Positions 54,811 to 64,000 of a DNA stretch of 64,000 bases are shown one piece after another. Where the stretch lies: the NCBI GenBank assembly GCA_936440205.1, contig OW387133.1:50556374-50620373 (forward strand). The letters run 5' to 3'. The stretch is from Lepidonotus clava. Lineage: Eukaryota; Annelida; Polychaeta; Phyllodocida; Polynoidae. The position numbers and the translations under genes are program-made. Within the stretch, counting starts at the first letter, position 1. Every line of letters starts with the position of its first letter. Under the pieces are notes generated by a model. It made no database searches, was not told the DNA's origin, and saw only the letters and a list, made by a program, of their open reading frames with translations.

Positions 54811-57800
54811 TGAGTGAAAGCGATGCCGTATGATATATGATATATACCGAGCCGTCAGCGGGAGACTGATTTATAGTATATGCCGGAGATATTCCTGAAT
54901 TCCTATATTTGCCTCTGACGGACTTTGGGTTTGAATGTTATTGAGCCTGCTTCGGGTTGCCTGACTGTGATGATTTTTTTTTCTGAGAAGATTATATGCA
55001 ATATGTGTACGATAGAGCAGAGAGCACAGCGCACACGCTTGTTCAGGGTTGCTGCAAAATTGTTACACAATTCTATTGTGTGAAGAAAAGACTATTTTTG
55101 ATAAACTTCTTATTCACAATATATATTTTCATTGTACTCACGTTTTACAAACAGTATTAGTGTAAATTGTTCGACAAAGAATACCCCGCCACACCAGAAG
55201 CCATTGTTGTTGAAAAAACAAACATTTGCCATCATCCACGATCTTCAAACAGTATAGCATATGATACTCTACGTCGACATCGGCAACTGCCTTCGGTCGA
55301 GCACTTATAAGAATTCAAGGAGATAGCTGTTGTCACTCTCCAGAAAAGGTTAGTTTGATGAAACTGACTGTGTGGACAGTCTTAAGAACGAATGGGCTTG
55401 ATGGAAACGACACAAGAGGGCGCCACTGTCAGTGCCATTGACGTATTCTGCTGCATTAAACTACAGGAAAAGAACTCCTACATGTTGAGCAAAAGTATGC
55501 CAAGAATCCCTGAGCCTCTTGTGAATAGCTCACTTTGACCGGCAATGCTCAATGGAGAAACAAAAGCCACATGGATAACAAGTAAGAAGATTGCAGAAGA
55601 CTACCGCATATAAGCAATGTTAATATGTCTGAATATGCATAATTGTATTAACCTTTATGTGTATAGCTAGAGTATTCTATATAGGCCTGATAGTTGGAGA
55701 GGCTTTCATCTTCATCTTTTTAGAGTATATTCTTGTTGCTACTTGTATACTTCTTTCACAGATGTAAATCACACGTTTCCTACTACATGCATTTTCTTGT
55801 ATATCCCATATCAGCAAGGTTGTGATAGTTGTAAACGGACTCGCCATGCATTCTTTGTCTGCGAGTAGTTGTTTGTAGATATTTTGACGGTGCTTCAAAT
55901 TCTATGCCTACACTTTGGTGCTAGTCTGTACAGTGTATATATAGGCCAACTAGCCAAATTGGCGTACCTGCCCTGGATTCCCTATGAGTGGGTGGGCTTT
56001 TTCTTATAGGATTTCCGCAATTTACAAATTCATTGTATTAGGGGCCAGCTTTCCTTTTATGTATTTCACCCAAAAAGAATGAATACTTCATACTTCGTGC
56101 CTTAGAGAAATCGCAGTGCCTGGCCGTTTTTCTATCAGACTCAAAGTTATACTTTCAGTGATTACGCAAAAAACTTGTGCACACTGACATATAGATCTGC
56201 CCTGTTTATGCAAAGAGTTTTGCCATGTAAAATATTGTGCCTGGGTCGATGTTTACTTTAATTTGCTTTCAAAACAAATAGAAGAGAAATTAATATTTTG
56301 CGCCCGAGACATTTATGTATCTCACCTATAGCATTTGATATATTGGATAGTGCTCCTTGCTAGATTGCTTCATACACATCTTTTCAGTTTCTGTTCCTTA
56401 GCGATTTATAGTATAGAGCCCATTATAAAGTGGGGCGTTGTAAATAAGAAATATGAATGGAATGATGTAGATAAATAGATTATTACACCTTCTGTATTTG
56501 TATATAAAGATGTTTCCATATGTATGTTGGCATGTAACATCGTGCAGGGAAATTGTGAGTCTTTGTTCCCAGAAAACCTTTCCACAAAAAATACCCAAGT
56601 TTTCCAAGTGGTGATGTCTTTCTATATTCGGCATTTTCGTTGTATAGTGAGGATAAACTTTTCAAATATAAATCTGTAAATTGTGAGTAGCACTCAAGTG
56701 CATGGAATGCATTGATAATAAGACTGGATTTTTGTATCAAAAAGTGCAGGACACATCATGTATGTATACACAATGGATGTGCATACATGACGAACAATTC
56801 CCAGTTGGCGTTTGTGATGTTGACATGCATGGGCATATCGACATGACCGGTTCCGTGTGAATATGACCCCTAGATCGCTTCTGTGAGAACAGTGTTCCTA
56901 CATTCGAGTGTTCCTATATACAGTAGCGTTTTGCCTCTGGGATTTTGCCTCAGAGTGGGGCCTTCTGTTGGGAAAATGTAAACCCCGTGCATTATTTTCG
57001 GCATACAGACGCCTCCACGTCCTATGCACCTGACCTACATGCACTTGAATCTTTGGCAGCAAAGGTTGTTATGACAACAAGGGACCACCACGCAAACATT
57101 TTATACTTTTATATCCTGACAGGTATTCTTGTAAGTATTCTTTGTGTTTGTCCGACCTACTGTACCTACTGCATTTACTTCATGTTATCTGGTTATGTCA
57201 TATTCAATCACTCTGGATCTAGGAAGAATGAATCTGCTACCTAAGTGAAGGAATTCAAGGAGGCCAAACAAACAAAAGGCTGGGAGGTATTCAAAAGATA
57301 GCAACAGATAAGAAAGTATCTTATTATTTATTTGTTAGGATCTATTTATATTGTGCATAGCACAGAAAACGTGTACATGGAAAAAACGACTGATAATATG
57401 ATTAAATTATTGAATAGAAAGGAACCTAGTAAGCTACTGTTGAATGAGCTAGATATCCTAACGCACGTAATCTATTGCATTACTTTGAGGTTAGAGCGCT
57501 AGATACCCTTGATATCGTCTCGTCAATGGTAATTGCGTGGAAGGTGTCCGGAAGGAACAAAGAAAATGCTGGTAATGCTGTTTATGTTATACTTCTCTGC
57601 TTTGCAGATAGACAACATGGGCAGGCAGTGTGTAGTGATTTTCACCCAACACCAACCAAATGACATAGCAATAATTTGTATACACCGACTATACACTCAG
57701 TTTTGAATCAGTCCAACTTGTTCTTTGTCTGATTATTATCATCAGATGATCACACTTTCTTAAAAATAAAACTAAATGTCATTTGTAGCTATGGATAAAA

Positions 57801-58405
57801 GCATAGAGGTTCAATTGAAGGCAGCAAAGCTTCTCTGACGACCGTCCATGCACGGAGGAAGATGTAAAGCTATTGCTTGAATAATTTGTATACTCAAATA
57901 CAGAAACAAACGTCCTAAAATGCTCATATAGGCTAGACCAACTATAACTGAGTGCTCACATTCGTTGTACAGTTTTGATATAGTAGTTCTTATTGATATG
58001 TATATACTTGAAAACGTTGCATAGAGATATATAGGTTGTGTTACAGTTATGCAGATCTTGCATTTACGTTATACAAATACAAATTCATTGAAATATTGTA
58101 GTAACAAAGAAATTATCTAAAGAAATACCCCATTAACGTTAGGAAAACATACCTATATGATATTCATCTACGTGGTTCGCAAATCCTAATGGATTGTATT
58201 GTTGAAAAAAATACGGATCATAGAATTCCTGTACAGTATGACTTGTAGATAAGCGCTACATCTGATCGTTTCCGGCTGTAGCGAGAATTCCTTTATTTGC
58301 TCTGTCATTATGTTTCTAAGCTGTATAGATGACTACATTTTGCATAATAGGAACAATGTACATATATATTAATTTGTGAAAATAAAAAAAGCTGTCAAAA
58401 CAAGA
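54811..58405 (+). other. MET: Probable 3' UTR of the MET-like gene
   Basis: Follows the TGA at 54810, with no coding signal on either strand. AATAAA at 58381-58386 followed by a GT-rich stretch (gtgtcttgtatt) is the best polyadenylation signal; an earlier AATAAA near 57765 could give a shorter form. The exact end is not proved. Confidence 0.5.
58381..58386 (+). terminator. Candidate polyadenylation signal of the MET-like gene
   Basis: Canonical AATAAA with a GT-rich downstream element about 30 bp later. Confidence 0.5.
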
Positions 58406-59327
58406 TTAAAATGGCACAGTGTCTTGTATTCTCAATTTTGTAGATAACAAGGAATTTCAAATGCTAGTTTTCCGAAGTTTCAGGTTGAACCCTCTTTATA
58501 AGTGACAGGTAAAGCGTTAATTCTCTCCGATGACCTAAACAGTAAGACATTATTTATAAACTTATATGAGTAAGCTATTGCTCTTGAGAAGAACATAATT
58601 TGTAAATCATAAAACTAGTTCAATGTATATTAATTGTATCAAAGCAATCTAGATTATGAAGTCTTGTTACCGGACGTGATATACATGCAAATTCATATCA
58701 AAATATGGCTGAATGCATTTTCTATGTTCATGAACGCACTATCAATCATCAATCAAATTAGATGGGTGTTTTTGTCCTGTACACATAATTCAACAATCAA
58801 TTAATCAATCAATTATTCATATAAGATATCTCAACTTCTATGATGGCGTGTTATATGAAGTTAGATCTGGATTAATACATTTACGTAAATTCTGGGTTTA
58901 TATCATTGAATTGATGATGGCAGCTTCTACATCAGATCTTGGTATGATCACCAGAATCCATAAGTTTGGGCCTAGGTCTGAAAAGACACAAGCAAAATAT
59001 CAATTTAGTTGTTTCAAAGTAGTGGTGTGTTGAAAGGTTTTTATAGGAACATTTCTAGTGTCTATCCCTTAAGCTTGAAAGCGCGCCTTTGCATATTTTT
59101 TGAAAAATATATTTTTTTGACGGCCTTCAGAGGGATCTGATCTTCTAGACTGTACATGTACGCAATAATCCTATGGTCTGACCAAGTTTGATTTTAGAGT
59201 CCATGGAGAGTTAAATAAGACTTATCTTACTCTCCATGATAGCAGCAATAGCGGTAAAACAAAAGACACGGGTTAAAGACAGTGAAATACAACACAAAAT
59301 GGGTGGGTGCAGTACTAAGTTTAGGCT

Positions 59328-59440
59328 GCCGGGGTCCGGTCTATCCAACATTCAATTGTCATGTGGCGCGAAGGCCTGTAAGGGGTTATATAGAATGTGT
59401 GACGTCACGGCGACCGCAGTCAATTAACGCCAATTGCCCA
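59328..59440 (+). repeat. Dispersed repeat, copy A (copy B at 61604-61731)
   Basis: GCCGGGGTC, then AATGTTCAA/ATTCAATTGTCATGTGGC-type sequence, GAAGGCCTGTA.GGGGTTAT, and TGACGTCACGGCGACC match the second copy in the same order and orientation. Just before and after it a second short repeat, AAAGACACGRGTTAAAGACA, occurs twice (about 59262 and 59499). Confidence 0.65.
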
Positions 59441-59581
59441 ATGAGCTACAATTAACAGAATTAACAGGCAATGGCGGTAAAACAAAACTTAGTAAATAAA
59501 AGACACGAGTTAAAGACAGTGAATTAAATACAACACAAAATAAGACAAGTACATGGACGCGACAACACAGTTACGCGCGGG

Positions 59582-59725
59582 GGTATGGATTGGGGGGGTC
59601 CCATGTCGCATGTCAAATTTAAAAAACGGCTATGTCGCCTGTCCATTATTATCTCAGTTTAGACCCATGTCTCATGTCGAATTTAAGAAATGGCCCTATC
59701 CCATGTCACTATCTTTTTAAAGCTC
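59582..59725 (+). repeat. Dispersed GTCGAATTTAAG array, copy 4
   Basis: ATTGGGGGGGTCCCATGTCG boundary followed by three to four units. Shortest of the four copies in the window. Confidence 0.65.
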
Positions 59726-60289
59726 CTGAGGCCCTGCCCAGTGTCTTGGTAGTGTGGTGGGGCAGAGGTCACAGCAATGGATTGGCAGTCCCGTGGGAGT
59801 AGGCCTATAAGAAATTGCATTGTCTAAGAAATGTAATCAATGCGAAGAGAACTGCTGCCCTTATTATCCTGGCGTCGGGGCCCATTGTCCAATGTACATC
59901 GCAGAAGGCTTTGACTTCTTAGGTGGCAAGCTCAGGCGCCGGCTGTGGAATGTGCGTTGATAGGCGCGCTACCCCTTTTGAAAAATTTAAAACAAGTGGG
60001 GAGCCGAATGGAGCCGGGGGCGTCTCCGCCGCGTGTCTGTACATAGGTTTTTGCGCCTGACAAATTGTTTTTAACTAATGTTATGGTTTTAAGGGAGTTG
60101 GCCAGGAGTTATATGTAATGGAGTAAAATTGGTACAGTGGGAAAAACAGGGTTATGGCCAAATTTTAAGGTTAGACAGCATCTCTCAGCAGCCTTTGTAG
60201 TAGTATGAATGTAGATCTTATATCCATGGTTAGATCAGATAATCCTTCAAAAAGCCTATGAATCATGTGTGACAGTACAGGGAATTGGA

Positions 60290-60640
60290 AAACATTTCTA
60301 ACTTTTATTTTTTAAACAAGGATATCTCACTAGCTACTTCACATAGATACTTGGAATCTTTACAGTACATAGTTACCATTCCAATGGACGAAAGCGTGTC
60401 TCATATTTTGTTATTTAGGTCTTAGTTTTTGTTTTATAAAATCTAGATATCAATGTTGAAAACTATAAAAAAAAAGTTTCCTTTTTTTGACATACAATAA
60501 AAACTAAGACCTACATAAGAAATCTGAGACAAAAAATTCCTCGCTATGAATGTTATGCACCTGCTGTCGAAATTTCAGGTCTTTACACTTTTTAAGAGAG
60601 ATATACATGTTAAACAAACAAAAGTATAAAATTGTTTTTC
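60290..60640. mobile_element. Degenerate palindromic element resembling the foldback element at 51661
   Basis: The arms ACTTTTATTTTTTAAACAAG and the complement of the right arm (ACTTTTGTTTGTTTAACATG) mirror each other, as do GTCTCATATTTTG...AGGTCTTAGTTTTT and its partner about 110 bp away. Layout and words (GAAATTTCAG, GAGACA..) recall the element in the last MET-like intron. Ends not determined. Confidence 0.4.
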
Positions 60641-61603
60641 ATCTATACTGTCTTTAATCACAAAAAGATAAAAGCAACATTTATATCATAGGATAGAGAA
60701 AAATGTATTCTATCTTTTCACAAACACCACATTGTTATATCTTTAGCGAAGAGAGCGCAGTATGAATTACTGCAAATAGCACGCCAAGAGGTGCTGTCTG
60801 ACCTTTTTATAGGAAAGGTAGGCTTGTGCCTGAGTCAGATGATTTTGAGTGGCGCCGCGTGTAAAAGCGGGGGCCGTCGTAATGATTGCCTGTTTTGTGA
60901 GGGAGCCATGAGTTAAAACTGAAACAAAAGAAAGATTACGGGTACACAGCAGGAATTTTACACCATTTTAGTGAACACATTTTTTATGGGGACTGGGGGA
61001 ACTCGACTGTGACTGTACTGATGTGGGTGTCAGTCCAGTGCGTAAAATCTTAGCTAACTTATAAGAAAATAAGACTCAGGGTTAAGAACGACTGTTTTCT
61101 GGGAATGGAGGGTGTAGAGGATACATCAGAGGTTTTGTAAAATAGAGGCATGAGCGCTGGTAGCATCAGAGTGTAACCTGTAAGAAGAAAGGCATAACCT
61201 TGTGGAGTAAGTGACACTGTGAACTCGGGTTACTGTTGGGGCCGAGCAGGACTGAGCTGGTGGACAAGGCTAGCGGCATTGGCTGCATGTGGTTGAGTGG
61301 ACAGTGCCTCTCTAGACTGATAGTTGCCAACGGGAGCACAGCAACGTATATCACATGTCTTGGATTTGATAAACATTATCCTTTCATTCGAGTGTTCTGT
61401 CACCTCTTAATGATGAGCTACATTCTGAGATTACTTGCAGCCGAGATAGGAAGACTGGAATATATACGAGCTAGCAAAGTGGAATAACTAATACGGAATA
61501 ACAGTAATTGGCAACCGTATGCATAACCCTAAAGTAAAAACCCGCCACAGCTCACTTGAACATACTGCCAGCATGTAGTCGCAGGTGGTAACAAGTTTAT
61601 ATC

Positions 61604-61731
61604 TGCCGGGGTCAGGTCAGTCCAATGTTCAAATGTCATGTGGCATGAAGGCCTGTACGGGGTTATTTATATAAATATAGAGTGCATGATGTCACCGCGA
61701 CCACAGTTAATTACCGCCAAAAGCCAGTTAG
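61604..61731 (+). repeat. Dispersed repeat, copy B (copy A at 59328-59440)
   Basis: Direct copy 2.3 kb downstream of copy A, about 80 percent similar by eye. The pair could mark the ends of a longer element or two separate insertions. Confidence 0.6.
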
Positions 61732-61974
61732 GTTCAATGTCTAGTCCTGGGAAGTTTAATGATTCTTGTTCTAAGCTCTACCACGATAATAAAAAGCTAA
61801 ACCTGCCAAAAAGCGACGTTCTAAAAACGTTCTGTGATGTCCAAATGTCATAAGAACAATCTGCGACGTCTCATCCTTGACTGGGCTACTAGGACAACCC
61901 CCGTAATTTGGACAGACTTTGGGTTTTATATAAGATTATAAACAAATTTGCATAATGTGACTAAAGGTACGTAC

Positions 61975-62055
61975 ATTGGTGGCATGTCAAACTCATCAGG
62001 ATCCATGATCTCGCCAGCATCGTTTTCAACCCAAGGCAGCTGTGACAGCCTTTTC
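61975..62055 (-). CDS. Unrecognised gene, candidate 3' exon (acidic LPW...DPDEFDMPP segment)
   Basis: 81 nt between acceptor ccactcag and donor gtacgt on the minus strand. Taken in phase 2 from the exon at 62854 it reads KRLSQLPWVENDAGEIMDPD then EFDMPPM. The acidic, proline-ended segment looks like a cytoplasmic protein-interaction tail. Reading past the donor meets a stop about 40 bases later, so it could also be terminal. No family recognised. Confidence 0.6.
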
Positions 62056-62853
62056 CTGAGTGGATAAAATGTCATATTTTAGCATTTCACGAATGCTGAT
62101 TACACAGTTATACATGTGGTGAGGGTTTAACATTTTGTATTATTTCGGTATTACTTTTTGAAACTATGTACGCTTACAGAATTTTGAGTCTTCGGAGACA
62201 GTGAAATTATAATTAATGCGATGTTTCTCTCCACCCACCCTCAGGCGCATACACATGCAGCTAGGACTTTATCACATAAAGGTCTGAAAGCAACTTTTAA
62301 TCCCTTTTACCCCATTAGGCCATATTTGGCCTCACCACTGGTGTAACCATTTTTTATGGTTATTTGTTGATACAAAACAGATATTTGACCGACAGCTTTA
62401 AGGGAAATACCATCACAGTCCCTCAGTACCATTTGTTACATCACATTATCTCAATTAGTTCCATTAGAATCTTATGGCAAATGCCGGCCATTATTGCACA
62501 TTTCAGCCAGATTTATTCATATCTCAAAATCAGCCCCATAGTTCTATTAATTATGAAATTATTGTAAAAAAAACTACATTTTCATGCTGTTTTATGAAAA
62601 AATCTTACTTAAGTAGAATTTCTCAGAGATTTTAATGGTTTTAATTAACAAAATGACAGAACACTCAAACATGCCAATCTTAAAAATGAAGAAATTGTTC
62701 GAAATACAAGAAAAAAACCACAACAGTCACCCCCCAAAAAAACACCAAAAAACCCCAAAAAAACAAACAAAAAAGCTAGAAAAACATGCAACAAACACAA
62801 CAAAAGACAGGTTATCTATACTCCGCAATACAAATATACTCATAGAAACTTAC
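62056..62853 (-). other. Intron of the minus-strand gene
   Basis: AT-rich. A poly-A/CCCCAAAA-rich stretch lies at 62705-62780. Nothing else seen. Confidence 0.6.
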
Positions 62854-63281
62854 AAGGATTCCTCCAAATTGGCGTTGTCATAGCCTGGTACAAGCGGATT
62901 TGGTTTATATCTCTCGGCCATCTCCTCGTCATTATTAATCTCTAAGTAACTTTGCCTTTCTACCATCTTGTCGAGACTCCTATCCTCGTCTATAGGTTTC
63001 GACATCCTCGAGTTTCTTATCTCGAATCGGTCTCCCTCCTGGGGTATGACGGGTCTTCGGAATGATTCTCCGGAGCTCGCTGGCATTGGTCTTCTGTTTG
63101 GTGATGCAAAGCTGTCGACGGCTAACTGTGGGCGTGACTTGTAGCCGGGGTTGATTTCCAGCTTGTCCTCCTCCATTTCTCTGGAGTTGTTCATTAACCT
63201 GTAGCGTTCAGTGGCACGGAAACGCCTGGTGCCCCACATGTTCGGCATTGCCATTGGCTTGCGGAGAACATGGATTTCGTC
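62854..63281 (-). CDS. Unrecognised gene, exon of 142 codons
   Basis: Acceptor tcccaaacag, phase 0 entry. Reads DEIHVLRKPMAMPNMWGTRR then FRATERYRL, and ends PLVPGYDNANLEES. Highly polar, rich in Arg, Glu, Asn, Pro and Ser, with no hydrophobic segment, so probably a disordered cytoplasmic region. Its 3' end reads TCC TTG TAA GT: it can splice at gtaagt (phase 2, matching the exon at 61975-62055) or, unspliced, stop at TAA. The gene lies tail-to-tail with the MET-like gene. Product unknown; a tail of a large membrane protein is possible but not shown. Confidence 0.75.
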
Positions 63282-63848
63282 CTGTTTGGGATAGATCAGT
63301 GGGATAATGCATGTTCAGCGCGAACGATGTGCTGTTAGTGTTCAATATGAAAAAGGAAAATAAACTGGGGGGGGGGGGGATCACCCCATCCCCCTTCCCT
63401 TGATCACCCCACCCCCTCCCTTTGAACCTTGGGAATAAAACTAATCATTTTTTTTATTTATAGGTCTATATTTTGGTATATAGGCCTGTCTCATTCGTTA
63501 CTTTGTAAGACATTACGTTCAGTGTTTTTACAATTCTATTTTCATGATCTTGATTTTCTTTCTTTATATTTATCCATTCATTCAAGCGAATAACAAAACA
63601 ATAGTTTCATCGTGCATAATTACAGACGCCTGATAATAAAACACTATACTCTCAGATAAGCCATTCAGCCCCGTGGGTCTGTATTCCACTGGGCATTCTG
63701 ATTTGATAATTTACAACATTAAATATATACCAAAGGGCCATGCACCTTACCTGCTTACATATCATTTGAAAAAGTAATTAATCCCTATTCCCACCAACAA
63801 GAGCAAAATCAAAAAGGTTTATAAAGCCATAAGAAATGTTGCACCTAC
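63282..63848 (-). other. Intron of the minus-strand gene
   Basis: Contains a G12-type run and a short ATCACCCC(A/C) repeat at 63366-63422; otherwise AT-rich and featureless. Confidence 0.6.
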
Positions 63849-63946
63849 GTTCATTCTGTCTCTTGTATCGGAGCTACTGGCCTTACTGTAGCGGCTAGAT
63901 GAATCCTTGGGAACAACGATTCCAAGACTTTCTAATTCTTCCCTGC
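63849..63946 (-). CDS. Unrecognised gene, upstream exon of 98 nt
   Basis: Acceptor ccattcag, donor gtaggt, entry phase 1 and exit phase 0. Reads REELESLGIVVPKDSSSRYS then KASSSDTRDRMN, joining in frame to DEIHVLRKP. Serine-rich, likely disordered. Further 5' exons lie beyond the right edge of the window. Confidence 0.7.
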
Positions 63947-64000
63947 CTGAATGGAAAATATCATTCGTATAATAATATAATTATTATGTTAATGAAATAC

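Larger units (their letters stand above)
58406..61974. other. Intergenic region between two convergent genes
   Basis: No exon found. Holds the repeats listed at 59328, 59582, 60290 and 61604. A further 3' exon or 3' UTR of the minus-strand gene may lie here but cannot be recognised. Confidence 0.55.

Overview
The window is animal nuclear DNA: long AT-rich non-coding stretches, short exons with clean GT..AG borders, and many small transposon remnants. Its only clearly recognisable host gene is a receptor tyrosine kinase of the MET/RON (hepatocyte growth factor receptor) family on the + strand. Sixteen exons (13854-54810) join in frame into 1022 codons: end of the Sema domain, PSI, four IPT/TIG domains, one transmembrane helix, tyrosine kinase, and a tail with a YVNV docking motif. 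The 5' exons (signal peptide, most of Sema) are not in the window. A single MET-type gene that differs from vertebrate MET in several places, together with the repeat content, suggests an invertebrate, possibly a non-vertebrate deuterostome or a mollusc. The sequence alone does not fix the species.

Layout. 1-13853: no convincing exon, probably the intron upstream of the first visible exon. It holds several MITE-like elements and a dense cluster of T-box and nuclear-receptor half-sites at 11767-11892. 13854-13991: last Sema exon. 13992-40751: a 26.8 kb intron holding a very young Ty3/gypsy-type LTR retrotransposon (14233-22215), minisatellite-like arrays, tRNA-like fragments, hairpin repeats, a TIR element (38120-39243), and a possible internal first exon (26401-26448) that would give a Sema-less receptor. 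40752-54810: PSI to stop codon over fifteen exons; the last intron carries a foldback element and a second inverted-repeat element interrupted by a piggyBac-type MITE. 54811 to about 58400: probable 3' UTR. 58400-61970: repeats. 61975-63946: three minus-strand exons of a second, unrecognised gene that converges on the MET-like gene and runs off the right edge.

How the parts work together. The receptor has every residue needed for catalysis: glycine loop, VAVK lysine, alpha-C glutamate, [11 protein letters not shown] and a tandem-tyrosine activation loop. It departs from vertebrate MET in four visible ways: an Arg5-Ser convertase-type site inside the IPT region, an approximately 20-residue insertion before helix alpha-C, one docking tyrosine instead of two, and a Gly/Pro/Ala-rich C-terminal extension. 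The introns hold candidate control elements: T-box and nuclear-receptor site clusters, and paired GAGCTGCTC motifs that recur through the left half of the window.
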